A stretch of 22,154 bases of DNA from CAZNLL01 sp964573885 (GTDB lineage: Bacteria > Desulfobacterota > DSM-4660 > Desulfatiglandales > Desulfatiglandaceae). A model generated the notes under the pieces. The model worked only from the letters and a program-made list of their open reading frames with translations. It had not been told where the DNA came from and searched no databases. The stretch lies in contig CAZNLL010000060.1 in the NCBI GenBank assembly GCA_964573885.1, positions 1 through 22,154 of the forward strand. The letters run 5' to 3'. Positions 1 through 8,166 of the stretch are shown one piece after another. A program made the position numbers and the translations under genes. Position 1 is the stretch's first letter. Every line of letters starts with the position of its first letter.

Positions 1-53
1 AGTATGAATTTCGAGTAGAACCTTAATCTATAAAAATCAATGACTTCCCGCAT
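1..53 (-). CDS. Partial ORF running off the window edge, possible transposase N-terminus
   Basis: An ATG at 53 on the minus strand opens a frame that stays open to the window edge (17 complete codons, MREVIDFYRLRFYSKFI). A purine-rich GGGGAAGAG lies a few bases upstream and could serve as ribosome binding site. The opening resembles the N-terminus of IS21-type IstA transposases, which begin with a short basic helix before a helix-turn-helix. That match is from memory and covers only 17 residues. The surrounding 183 bp are clearly more AT-rich than the neighbouring genes, which fits an insertion-sequence end. It could equally be a chance ORF. Confidence 0.3.
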   Translation of the reverse strand, partial: MREVIDFYRLRFYSKFI

Positions 54-183
54 AGTTAGCTCTTCCCCAAAATCATTCTTGTCCAAAAAAGGGTTTTAGC
101 AAAATGTAATTGAAAATGTCCTCCAAGTGGAGCACCGTTGTTTTGACCGAAACAGCCAGGAACAGCCAGCAAGGAGAACGGAG
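54..183. other. AT-rich non-coding flank with a 10-bp tandem repeat
   Basis: This stretch separates the partial ORF from the end of the ABC exporter operon. It contains two adjacent near-identical 10-mers (AACAGCCAGG at 151-160 and AACAGCCAGC at 161-170) and a short CTCC/GGAG dyad at 121-132. Multiple short terminal repeats are a feature of IS21-family ends, so it may be the noncoding leader of an insertion sequence lying mostly outside the window. No target-site duplication can be tested because the other end is not present. Confidence 0.3.
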
Positions 184-2316
184 TTATGGTAGCTTGTGCG
201 ATGGTTTTCTCAAGCGGGTGAGCTTGGCGTAAATCCCGCCCCGGGCCATGAGACTCTCGTGGGTCCCCTGTTCAATAATCCGGCCATGGTACATGACCAG
301 AATCCGGTGGGCGTCTCTGATGGTGGAAAGCCTGTGGGCCACAACCAGGGTGGTCCTTCCAGCGGCCATGCGGGAGATGGCCTCCTGAATGAGACGCTCT
401 GTCTGCGGGTCAACACTGGAGGTGGCCTCGTCAAGAATGAGTAAACGGGGCTCTGCGGCCAAGGCCCGTGCAAAGGAGAGAAGCTGCCTCTCCCCGGCCG
501 AAAGGGTGGATCCGCCTTCGCCCAGTTGTTGGTCAAAACCGTGGGGCAGCTTTTTGATAAAGGTCAGGGCATTGGCCGCTGCGGCGGCTGATTCAATCTT
601 CTCCCGGTCGATCCCCTCCCGGCCCAGGGAGATATTGTCCGCCAGGTTGCCTGAAAAAATGAAGACATCTTGCAGGCAAAGACCCAGGCCCCGGCGGTAG
701 GCCCCCATGGGCCACTGCCTCAGGTCCATCCCGTCCCGGAAAAGGGCTCCCCATTGTGGATCGTAGAACCGTTCTATGAGATTGACCACGGTGGTTTTTC
801 CTGAACCTGTGGGACCCACAAGGGCGACCGTTTCACCCGGTTTGACCTCAAAGGAGATGTCAAACAAAACCGGGCGATCCTCCCGGTAGCCAAAAGATAC
901 CTCGTCCGCAACCAGGTGGCCTTTTTGGACCGGAGGGACGCGGCGGTGTTCTGATTCGGGCATGGCGTCCCTTTGGTCCATGAACTCAAAGATCCTTTCC
1001 GTGGAGGCCATGGCCGATTGCATGATGTTGTATTTTTCCGAGATATCCCTGATGGGCTTAAAAAACATCTGGATATAGCTGATAAAGGCGACCAGAGATC
1101 CCAGGGTGATTTCTTCCCCTATGACCTTCCCGCCTCCATACCAGATAACAAGGGCGACTGCGCAGGCGGACATCAATTCCATGATGGGCATGAATATGGC
1201 GAAAACGCGGATCTGTTTCATGCCCGCCTGGTAGTTTTCATGGTTGATCCTGGAGAAGGCCTCCATCTGTTCATCCTCTGCTACAAAGAGTTGTATGATA
1301 CGCATCCCGCTGAGCCGTTCCTGAAGAAAGGCGTTAAGCTTGGAGATAGTGAGCCTGAGCTCACGAAAGGCCTCCCTGGCCAGGGAGCTGAAGAGTAGGG
1401 TGAGACCAAAGATTAAGGGAAGAAGAAGGAAGGTTACCAGGGCCAGGCGCCAGTTCAGGTATAAGAGTACGGCCAGGATGCCGGTGAGGAGAAAGAAGTC
1501 CTTGAACACGGTGATGACCACGGACTTGAACATTTCATTGAGGTTCTCAATGTCATTGGTGACCCTCGTAACCAGCCTTCCTACCGGGTGACGATCAAAG
1601 AAACGGACGGCCTGGGACTGCATGCGTTGAAAAAGGTCCAGTCGAATATCCTGCATCATATGCTGGCCGATGGATTCCAGGAGATAGTGCTCCCCGTAAC
1701 CCAGGCCAAAGGAGAAAAGGACCACAAAAAGACACACCACTGCCACCACGGTGACGCCCTGCAGGTCCTGTTCCCTGATAAGGAGGCGGTCTTTGCGGGG
1801 GAGTTTGTTGAGCCTGTCGTAGGAAATGAGGACGGTGTCGTCCGCCATGGGGCGAACCGCCCTCGGGGTCCCATGATCCGGGAGGCGGTCCAGGGCCTCC
1901 TGCCCGATTCTATAAAACCTCTCCGGCCTCAGGACCTTGCGTGATTGATAGCCGTGGAGGTCCGCGGGATCCATTTCCCGCATGGAACGCTGGGAGATGA
2001 AACAGGTCCTGTCCTTCCGTTCCTTTTCCAGGAGGTGGCCGTACTTGGCGAAGAGGGCCCGGCGTTCCTCCGTGGACAGCGGCTGCGTGTCCACCCGATA
2101 CCAGGCGGAAAGGATGTAGCGGTCAATGGCGATCTTGGAGAGATAGGGTACCGCCAGGTCAAGAAGGGTAATCAAAAGAATGAGAGAGAGGGCTGCTCCG
2201 ATAATGCCCCAATAAGGCCTGGCATAGGGGACCAGTCTTTTCAATAATCGGATGTTGTAAGGCTTTCCCAGCTTTCCTTCCTCGATGTAGCCATATTCCC
2301 CGAACACGATGGTCAC
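184..2316 (-). CDS. ABC exporter subunit, canonical ATP site, large extracytoplasmic insertion
   Basis: This 710-residue half-transporter has a six-helix type IV exporter membrane domain followed by an ATPase domain. Visible motifs are Walker A at 501-508 (GPTGSGKT), Q-loop Q549, a divergent signature LSAGE at 605-609, Walker B ending D629 with catalytic E630, and H-loop H661. Between the first membrane helix (about 36-62) and the second (about 186-208) sits an unusually long hydrophilic insert of about 120 residues, expected on the outer face. BmrD-type subunits of heterodimeric exporters have a comparable insert. The start is GTG, and its GTGA overlaps the TGA stop of the upstream subunit, so translation is probably coupled. 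With that partner it should form an inner-membrane drug, lipid or peptide exporter. The substrate cannot be read from the sequence. Confidence 0.93.
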   Translation of the reverse strand: MTIVFGEYGYIEEGKLGKPYNIRLLKRLVPYARPYWGIIGAALSLILLITLLDLAVPYLSKIAIDRYILSAWYRVDTQPLSTEERRALFAKYGHLLEKERKDRTCFISQRSMREMDPADLHGYQSRKVLRPERFYRIGQEALDRLPDHGTPRAVRPMADDTVLISYDRLNKLPRKDRLLIREQDLQGVTVVAVVCLFVVLFSFGLGYGEHYLLESIGQHMMQDIRLDLFQRMQSQAVRFFDRHPVGRLVTRVTNDIENLNEMFKSVVITVFKDFFLLTGILAVLLYLNWRLALVTFLLLPLIFGLTLLFSSLAREAFRELRLTISKLNAFLQERLSGMRIIQLFVAEDEQMEAFSRINHENYQAGMKQIRVFAIFMPIMELMSACAVALVIWYGGGKVIGEEITLGSLVAFISYIQMFFKPIRDISEKYNIMQSAMASTERIFEFMDQRDAMPESEHRRVPPVQKGHLVADEVSFGYREDRPVLFDISFEVKPGETVALVGPTGSGKTTVVNLIERFYDPQWGALFRDGMDLRQWPMGAYRRGLGLCLQDVFIFSGNLADNISLGREGIDREKIESAAAAANALTFIKKLPHGFDQQLGEGGSTLSAGERQLLSFARALAAEPRLLILDEATSSVDPQTERLIQEAISRMAAGRTTLVVAHRLSTIRDAHRILVMYHGRIIEQGTHESLMARGGIYAKLTRLRKPSHKLP

Positions 2317-4094
2317 CCCTCCATCCCCAACTCTTGGGCCAGGAGTTGTCTCTCATAAAGGGTGGCGTAAATATCCCCTCGGGCCAGTAGGGTTTCATGG
2401 GTCCCTTGTTCCTTTATTTCCCCGGACTCCATCACATAAATTCTATTTGCCCTGCTGATGGTGGGGACCCGGTGAGAGACGATAAGATTGGTTTTTTGAC
2501 GTCTCAGTTGAAGGACCTGGTTTAAAATCCTCTCCTCGGTCGCCGTATCGACCATGGAAAGGGCGTCATCCAGAATCAGGATGGCCGGGTCAAGGACAAG
2601 GGCCCTGGCCAGGGTTACCCGTTGCCTTTGCCCCCCGGAAAGGGTGGCGCCCCGTTCCCCCAGGTGCGTATCCAGGCCTTTTTCAGTGGCCTTTACCTCT
2701 TCAAGAAGGTCTGATGCCCTTAAGACCGCTTCCAGGGCTGTCTCGGAAACATCCTTTGCCCCCAAAAGAATATTGTTTCTGATGGTATCGGAAAATAGAA
2801 ACACCTCCTGGGTGACGAATCCGATATTTCTCCGTAGCCCCTTCAGGGGCAGGTGCCGCACGTCCACACCGTCCAGGAACACAGCCCCCCAAGGGGGATT
2901 GATGAGCCTGGGAATGGCGTGGAGGAGAGTGGTCTTGCCCGCACCCACGCGGCCCACCAAGGCCACCGTCTCACCGGGGTCAATATGGAGGTGTACATCT
3001 CTGAGGGTATCCGCCCTCTGGCCAGGATACCGGAAATGGAGCCCCTGGATCCGGACACCCCCCTGAATGGTTGGCCGCGCCTTGGGGTGATCCATGTCTC
3101 TGATTTCAGGGGTTTCATCAAGGATCCGGTTAATCCGCCGCATGGAGGCGGAGCCCCTCTGGACCAGGTTGGTCACCCAGCCCATGGCCATCATGGGCCA
3201 TGTAAGCAGATTAAGATAGCTCGCAAAGGCCACAAAGTCCCCTGTGGTAATATCCCCTAGAATGGCGAAACGCCCTCCCAGCCAAATAACGATTGCCAGG
3301 CCCGTGTTGGTAAAAACGGCCATCATGGGAAAGAAGAAGGCCAGGGACCTGGCCAGGTCCATATTTTCGGCAATGTATTTTTCTCCTTCTTCCTTGACCC
3401 TTTCACAAGTCCACGACTCCCGATGATAGGCCTTGATCACCCGGATCCCTGCAAAGGCCTCCCGCACACGCTCGGTGAGATCGGCGAAGGTGTTCTGTAC
3501 CCGCTCAAAACCCAGGGACATGCGGCGGGTCAGTACCCTGGTGAGGAAGACAATGATGGGTGCGGGAATCAGGGAAATAAGGGTCAGGGTGACGTTGATG
3601 GACATCATGAAGCCGATGGCGGCCATGCCCAGCACAAGACCGTCGGTAAGGGCTACCAGTCCCATGCCCGTGGCCATCCTGATGGCATTGATATCATTGA
3701 TGGCCCTCGCCATGAGATCCCCGGTTTTTGTCCTCCCGTAAAAGCCGGGGGACAGGGTCTGGAGACGTCGGTACATGCGTTTTCTAAGTCTTTTTTCAAT
3801 GACCCTGGAATGGCCCAGGATGAGAAGCCTCCAGATGTAGCGAAAGAGGCCCATGAAGAGGGCGATAAGGGCGATCATGGCCGCCTGCCGGAGAAGAACG
3901 GCGCCGGTGGCGATCTGGGCGGTCAGGAGGTCGATGGCCTTTTTGATGACCAGGGGGATAAGAAGCTGAAGAAAATCCACCGCCAAAAGGCTCATCAGAC
4001 CCAGGGCAAGGGCCCAGCGGTTTTGGATGAAGTCCTCTTTCAGGGGCAGAAAGGGTTTGAAGGTTTTGGCAAAGGGACGGATAGAAGTCTTCAT
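2313..4094 (-). CDS. ABC exporter subunit with degenerate ATP site
   Basis: This 593-residue half-transporter has an N-terminal membrane domain (about 25-320) and a C-terminal ATPase. Walker A is at 381-388 (GRVGAGKT), Q-loop Q429, canonical signature LSGGQ at 485-489, Walker B ILILD at 505-509 and H-loop H541. The residue after Walker B, normally the catalytic glutamate, is aspartate (D510), as in TM287-type subunits. Its canonical signature would complete the active site of the partner, while the partner's LSAGE would complete this inactive one. It is the first gene of a two-gene operon and overlaps the second by 4 bp. ATG at 4094 is the only usable start, and no clear Shine-Dalgarno precedes it. 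The pair most resembles the TM287/288, BmrCD and LmrCD exporters. Confidence 0.93.
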   Translation of the reverse strand: MKTSIRPFAKTFKPFLPLKEDFIQNRWALALGLMSLLAVDFLQLLIPLVIKKAIDLLTAQIATGAVLLRQAAMIALIALFMGLFRYIWRLLILGHSRVIEKRLRKRMYRRLQTLSPGFYGRTKTGDLMARAINDINAIRMATGMGLVALTDGLVLGMAAIGFMMSINVTLTLISLIPAPIIVFLTRVLTRRMSLGFERVQNTFADLTERVREAFAGIRVIKAYHRESWTCERVKEEGEKYIAENMDLARSLAFFFPMMAVFTNTGLAIVIWLGGRFAILGDITTGDFVAFASYLNLLTWPMMAMGWVTNLVQRGSASMRRINRILDETPEIRDMDHPKARPTIQGGVRIQGLHFRYPGQRADTLRDVHLHIDPGETVALVGRVGAGKTTLLHAIPRLINPPWGAVFLDGVDVRHLPLKGLRRNIGFVTQEVFLFSDTIRNNILLGAKDVSETALEAVLRASDLLEEVKATEKGLDTHLGERGATLSGGQRQRVTLARALVLDPAILILDDALSMVDTATEERILNQVLQLRRQKTNLIVSHRVPTISRANRIYVMESGEIKEQGTHETLLARGDIYATLYERQLLAQELGMEG

Positions 4095-4102
4095 GGAGAC
4101 CA

Positions 4103-4132
4103 GGAATACCGGAGAGGAACGAGAGATGTCAA
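4103..4132 (-). promoter_or_regulatory. Candidate sigma-70 promoter for the ABC exporter operon
   Basis: A perfect -35 box TTGACA (minus strand, 4132-4127) is followed after 18 bp by TATTCC (4108-4103), a weak -10. Transcription would start almost at the ATG at 4094, which would fit the missing Shine-Dalgarno and suggest a leaderless or very short leader. The -10 is poor, so this is tentative. Confidence 0.4.
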
Positions 4133-4156
4133 TCCTCAGGAGGAGGCACTAAGAAA

Positions 4157-4185
4157 TTGACCCTCCCTGATTCATCTCCTATACT
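4157..4185 (+). promoter_or_regulatory. Sigma-70 promoter for the MFS-argF unit
   Basis: TTGACC at 4157-4162 and TATACT at 4180-4185 are separated by exactly 17 bp, each 5 of 6 matches to consensus. They lie 65 bp upstream of the MFS start, which is preceded by a strong GGAAGGAG at 4235-4242. The predicted leader is about 60 nt. Confidence 0.75.
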
Positions 4186-4250
4186 TCCTTAGTAAATCGC
4201 TCTGTTTTGTGGTTTGAGACCGGGCGAAAGCACAGGAAGGAGTAACCTTC

Positions 4251-5513
4251 ATGGTCAGGGAAGGCTCCATTCATTGGGCCTGGGTAATCCTCGCCACCTG
4301 TTTTGTAAACCTCTTCATTAACTACTCGGTTCGCCTGGGTTATGGTGTGGTTCTCCCGGAAATGATCAGGGACCTCTCCCTCAACAGAACGGCGGGGGGC
4401 TCTATTTATAATGCCTACCTCATGATGTATATTACCCTGACTCCCCTTGCGGGATATCTTACAGACCGATTCGGGGCCCGTATTATTATTACCACCTGCG
4501 CCTTCATCCTGGGTGTCGGTGTTTTTTCGATGGGTATGATCAACACCCTCTGGATGGGATGCCTTTTTTATGGTATCACCGGCCTTGGCTCTACGGGCAT
4601 GTGGACGCCTGTCATTACCATGGTCCAACGCTGGTTCACTCCGGCAAGAAGGGGCCTTGCCCTGGGAATCCTTTCTACGGGATATGGTCTGGGTTTTGCG
4701 ACCATGGGCTTTGCCGTGCCCGAGGTGGTGACCCATTTCAGCTGGCGGTTTGCGTGGTACTTCTTGGGCGTGGGAGCCTTGGTGATGGTGGGGGTAAACG
4801 GGCTGCTTTTGAGGAGCGATCCGGAATCGGCTGGGCGTTCACCCTGGGGTGTAGCGGTAACCCGTCAATATGCGAAAAGCCTTGGAGACACGCACTCCAA
4901 GGCATCCGTTTCCAAGGTTTTTAGAAACAAGGTGTTTTGGCTTATAGGTTTTTCCTACTCGGCCATCGCCTATAGCCTCTATGGGATTACAACCTTTATG
5001 GTGGATTTTGCAAGGTATCAGCTGGGCATGCCCCTGGAAAAGGCCAGCCTTCTGGCCACGGTCCATGGTACATGTCAAATTTTGGGGGTCTTGTCCATCC
5101 TGCCCCTCTCCGATTACCTGGGCCGCAAGAGAACGATCGTCGGTTGCAACGCCTTCATCTGCGCCTGTCTGGTGGGAATCATTCTGAGCGCCCAATCCTG
5201 GGGGCTTGTCTATATCCTGGTGGGGATCTTGGGCGTTTTTTACGGGGTAACTTTCCCTATCTATGGGGCCTGTGCGGGAGACTATTTTCCAAAAGAGGTC
5301 ATGGGGACGGTAATCGGGGCTTGGACGCCTTTTTACGGCCTGGGGGCCATCACGGTCCACTGGGTGAGCGGACTGCTGAGGGATACAACGGGAACGTATA
5401 CCGAGGCCTTTTTGATTAATGCCTTCATGGCCGGTCTGGGCCTTTTATTGATGGCCTTTGTAAGGAGTGAGGGGGTCAGAGAATTTCCTGGATCTTACGG
5501 AGAGAAGTATTAG
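4251..5513 (+). CDS. Major facilitator superfamily transporter (OFA/monocarboxylate-like)
   Basis: The 420-residue protein has about twelve hydrophobic helices in two halves joined by a hydrophilic linker near 195-225. The loop after helix 2 carries the MFS motif A (GYLTDRFGAR). The overall pattern, with an opening SIHWAWVILATCFVNLF segment and conserved glycine-rich helices, is closest to the oxalate/formate antiporter and monocarboxylate-type MFS carriers. The substrate is not identifiable; a small carboxylate or amino-acid-related anion is an inference. A strong ribosome binding site (GGAAGGAG, 8-nt spacing) fixes the start. The ornithine carbamoyltransferase gene follows after 69 bp on the same strand with no terminator seen, so the two are probably cotranscribed. 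Confidence 0.88.
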   Translation: MVREGSIHWAWVILATCFVNLFINYSVRLGYGVVLPEMIRDLSLNRTAGGSIYNAYLMMYITLTPLAGYLTDRFGARIIITTCAFILGVGVFSMGMINTLWMGCLFYGITGLGSTGMWTPVITMVQRWFTPARRGLALGILSTGYGLGFATMGFAVPEVVTHFSWRFAWYFLGVGALVMVGVNGLLLRSDPESAGRSPWGVAVTRQYAKSLGDTHSKASVSKVFRNKVFWLIGFSYSAIAYSLYGITTFMVDFARYQLGMPLEKASLLATVHGTCQILGVLSILPLSDYLGRKRTIVGCNAFICACLVGIILSAQSWGLVYILVGILGVFYGVTFPIYGACAGDYFPKEVMGTVIGAWTPFYGLGAITVHWVSGLLRDTTGTYTEAFLINAFMAGLGLLLMAFVRSEGVREFPGSYGEKY

Positions 5514-5524
5514 CACCATGTCTT

Positions 5525-5539
5525 ACCCCTTTGCGGGGT
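5525..5539 (+). other. Small hairpin between MFS and ornithine carbamoyltransferase genes
   Basis: ACCCC (5525-5529) and GGGGT (5535-5539) can form a 5-bp stem with a 5-nt loop just after the MFS stop. There is no following T tract, so it is not a Rho-independent terminator. It could be an intercistronic stability element or chance. Confidence 0.3.
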
Positions 5540-5582
5540 TCGGAGGATGGGAGACACAAAAAGGAAAGTGAGGAAAGAAGGC

Positions 5583-6572
5583 ATGCCGATAGACCTTAAA
5601 GGAAGAAACCTGTTGACCCTTAAGGATTTCACCCCTAAGGAAATTGCGTTTCTACTCGATTTTTCAATCCGGTTAAAGGAAGAGAAGCACTCCGGCCGAA
5701 GAATGAAAAGACTGGAAGGGAAAAATGTGGCCCTCATCTTTGAAAAGCCTTCCACAAGAACCCGTTGCGCCTTTGTGGTGGCCTGTACGGATGAGGGGGC
5801 CCACGGGGAGTATCTGGGAAAGGGCGACATTCAACTCGGTAGAAAGGAAAGCATTAAGGATACGGCCAGGGTCCTGGGGCGGATGTTTGACGGCATCCAG
5901 TTCAGGGGGTTTGAACATGAAACGGTGGAGGGCCTGGCACGATACGCCGGGGTCCCGGTCTGGAACGGTCTTACCGACAAGTTCCACCCCACACAGGTCC
6001 TTGCCGATCTTATGACCGTTTTGGAGAATAAGGGATACCTAAAAGGGATTAGATTCGTTTACGCCGGAGATGGACGGAGCAATATGGCCAATTCCCTGAT
6101 GATGGGGGCCAGCAAGATGGGGATGGACTTCAGGATCCTGACTTCAGAGGCCCTGTTCCCTGAGAAGGGGTTGACCCGAGAGGCGGAGGCCTTTGCCCGG
6201 GAGGAGGGAGGGAAGATTACCCTCACACCGGATATCGACAGGGCGGTAGACGGGGCCGACGTGCTTTACACGGATGTCTGGGCCTCCATGGGTGAAGAGG
6301 ATAAAATCGGAGAACGGATCAGTCTCCTTAAACCCTATCAGGTCAATCAGGAGATGGTGAATAAGACAGGAAATGCCGAGGTGATCTTTCTCCACTGCCT
6401 TCCCGCCTTCCACAATCAGGACACGGTGTTTTCGCAGAAATACCCTGATATTTGTGAGGTCACCGACGAAATTTTTGAAAGCATGCACTCCAAGGTCTTT
6501 GATGAGGCGGAAAACCGGGTACATACCATAAAGGCTGTGATGGTATCCACCCTGGGAGAAACAGAGGGCTAA
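5583..6572 (+). CDS. argF: Ornithine carbamoyltransferase
   Basis: This enzyme condenses carbamoyl phosphate with ornithine to give citrulline in arginine biosynthesis, or runs in reverse in the arginine deiminase pathway. From the ATG at 5583 it is 329 residues. The carbamoyl-phosphate motif STRTR is at 57-61, FHPTQ at 134-138, HCLP at 271-274, and the ornithine-binding DVWASMGEE loop at 231-239. An in-frame ATG at 5547 would add 12 basic residues, but its GGAGG abuts the codon, whereas 5583 has AGGAAAGAAGG at normal spacing, so 5583 is preferred. Length and sequence (KESIKDTARVLGRM, YAGVPVWNGLT) are nearer to the E. coli ArgI/catabolic ArcB type than to short anabolic enzymes. No other arg or arc gene is present; the neighbour is an MFS carrier. 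The symbol arcB is a possible alternative. Confidence 0.93.
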   Translation: MPIDLKGRNLLTLKDFTPKEIAFLLDFSIRLKEEKHSGRRMKRLEGKNVALIFEKPSTRTRCAFVVACTDEGAHGEYLGKGDIQLGRKESIKDTARVLGRMFDGIQFRGFEHETVEGLARYAGVPVWNGLTDKFHPTQVLADLMTVLENKGYLKGIRFVYAGDGRSNMANSLMMGASKMGMDFRILTSEALFPEKGLTREAEAFAREEGGKITLTPDIDRAVDGADVLYTDVWASMGEEDKIGERISLLKPYQVNQEMVNKTGNAEVIFLHCLPAFHNQDTVFSQKYPDICEVTDEIFESMHSKVFDEAENRVHTIKAVMVSTLGETEG

Positions 6573-6650
6573 AACCTTTTGGTACACGCCACCGGGGCGG
6601 CTTGCACTTTGAGGCCTTTAATCCGCAGAACCTTTTTGAAGGGATGGAGG

Positions 6651-7931
6651 CTACAGCCACTGCTCCGTAGACTGGAGCACACTGTTCCAGAGCCTCCCCC
6701 GGGGATCGATTTGCTTCCTCCTTGACACGGCCAGGGGGATGGGAACATGGGTGTACTCGCCGTTCCAATAACCGACCACCATGTCTGTGCGACCGGCCAT
6801 GCCCGCATGCACGGCGTTGTGGCCCAGAAGAAGACAGAAAACCGAGTCATGGGGATTCGCCGGCCGGCTTCGGATGGTGTAGCTGGGGTCAATGTACTTG
6901 AGGGTTATCTCCATCCCGGTATGGTGAAAATAATCCATGATGCGTTCCTTGAGAAAGAGGCCGATGTCATTGAGGCGGATGTTTCCTGAGGCATCTTTCT
7001 CGACGGAGTTCTCCATTAGCTCTTGACCGGCTCCCTCTGCGGTGACGATGACGGCGTGCCCCCTCTTTTCCAGACGCTTTTTAAGGGATTCCAGTAAGGT
7101 CTCCAGGGTAAAAGGCACCTCAGGGACCAGACAAAAATTGACTTCACTGTTGGCCAGGGTGGCATTGGCGGCGATGAAACCCGATTCGCGGCCCATGAGC
7201 TTGACCAGACCGATACCGTTTCTCGCACCCGCGGCCTCCACGTGGGCGCTGTAAATGGCGTTCCTGGATTCGGCCACCGCCGTCTCAAAGCCAAAAGACT
7301 TGCTGGTGAAGGAGATGTCGTTGTCAATGGTCTTGGGTATGCCTATAACGGCGGTCTTCAGGCCCCGGTTTCTCAACTCCTCGTGGATGGCCTGAGCGCC
7401 CCTGAGGGTGCCGTCACCTCCGATGGCGAAAAAGAGGCCCACGTTCGTCCGCTCCAGATTATCCGCCATCTCGGAGACGTTCTGGGGGCCACGGGATGTT
7501 CCCAGGATGGTCCCCCCGAGATGATGGATATCCTTGACTTCGTCAGGTGTAAGTTCAATGGGCACGTGGCGGTATTTGGGTGAGAGGCCTTCGTATCCAT
7601 ATCGAAACCCGAATACCCTCTCAACGCCGTAGTGGTGATAAAGGCTTAAGACAATGGCCCGGATAACCTCGTTCAACCCCGGACAAATGCCTCCGCATGT
7701 GACAATGCCACAACGCAGTTTGGAGGGGTCAAAGAATATTTCTTGCCTGGGACCTGCCGGTTCAAATCCCGGGGGCCTGGCATCCGCCTCCAAAAGGGCC
7801 TCGATTTCCCGCAGGTCGGAATGATAGGGCACACGGCGCCCGTCATCCACGAACTGGACATGCTTCATGGGTGAGGGGATGCGGCATTCCCCCAGGCTAG
7901 AAACCGTGAAGTCCAGGACGTTACTCTGCAT
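6651..7931 (-). CDS. 6-phosphofructokinase, ATP-dependent (group III/plant-type clade)
   Basis: This enzyme phosphorylates fructose 6-phosphate in glycolysis. The 426-residue protein carries an extra N-terminal segment of about 70 residues before the Rossmann-like core, as in the long PFK-A clade found in plants, spirochaetes and some anaerobes. GGDGT at 171-175 has glycine where pyrophosphate-dependent enzymes have aspartate (GGDD), which points to ATP. PKTIDND at 199-205 supplies the catalytic aspartate with a lysine typical of this clade, and MGRESG at 246-251 binds the sugar phosphate. The C-terminus (VPIPLA, then RLWNSVL) is complete. The start is ATG at 7931 with AGGGAG six bases upstream. 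It is monocistronic and convergent with argF. The phosphoryl donor is an inference from the motif. Confidence 0.92.
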   Translation of the reverse strand: MQSNVLDFTVSSLGECRIPSPMKHVQFVDDGRRVPYHSDLREIEALLEADARPPGFEPAGPRQEIFFDPSKLRCGIVTCGGICPGLNEVIRAIVLSLYHHYGVERVFGFRYGYEGLSPKYRHVPIELTPDEVKDIHHLGGTILGTSRGPQNVSEMADNLERTNVGLFFAIGGDGTLRGAQAIHEELRNRGLKTAVIGIPKTIDNDISFTSKSFGFETAVAESRNAIYSAHVEAAGARNGIGLVKLMGRESGFIAANATLANSEVNFCLVPEVPFTLETLLESLKKRLEKRGHAVIVTAEGAGQELMENSVEKDASGNIRLNDIGLFLKERIMDYFHHTGMEITLKYIDPSYTIRSRPANPHDSVFCLLLGHNAVHAGMAGRTDMVVGYWNGEYTHVPIPLAVSRRKQIDPRGRLWNSVLQSTEQWL

Positions 7932-8017
7932 CTACCACTCCCTATGTGCTGTCTTTTCCTTTCCCTTACGGGCCGTCGACACGAGATCGGCACCGTAGCA
8001 TGGTTTTCACCCCGACT

Positions 8018-8046
8018 CTTATGAACCCTTGTGCCGGCCGTGTCAA
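8018..8046 (-). promoter_or_regulatory. Candidate sigma-70 promoter for the phosphofructokinase gene
   Basis: On the minus strand a perfect TTGACA (8046-8041) is followed after exactly 17 bp by CATAAG (8023-8018; 4 of 6). It would give a leader of about 80 nt to the start at 7931. Confidence 0.55.
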
Positions 8047-8077
8047 CCTCAAAGATGTGAAGCGCGGATACCTCCCC

Positions 8078-8106
8078 TTGACATCATCCCCCCCTTTGCC
8101 TATCCT
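8078..8106 (+). promoter_or_regulatory. Sigma-70 promoter for the DUF202-flavodoxin operon
   Basis: TTGACA at 8078-8083 and TATCCT at 8101-8106 are separated by exactly 17 bp. Transcription would begin near 8113, downstream of the alternative start at 8029, which supports translation from the internal ATG at 8167. Confidence 0.75.
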
Positions 8107-8166
8107 CAACCTGTTTTTCATCATTCTTTCGACCTCCGGGAGGAGAAACAGGAGCGATATGCGGCC

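Noticed and set aside
3423..4160. Long plus-strand ORF of 245 codons opposite the ABC exporter gene
   Set aside because: It is the antisense shadow of a well-supported gene, with low-complexity Gly/His/Asp-rich content and no domain.
6573..6650. Bidirectional terminator between argF and the phosphofructokinase gene
   Set aside because: Only 3-bp stems and no adjacent T tract could be found by eye, so no terminator is claimed.
6569..6892. Frame-shifted extension of the phosphofructokinase on the minus strand
   Set aside because: The enzyme's own C-terminus is complete and typical; the other frame has no recognisable homology.
8029..8166. N-terminal extension of the DUF202 protein
   Set aside because: A strong promoter lies inside it, and the DUF202 signature begins shortly after the ATG at 8167, which has its own ribosome binding site.
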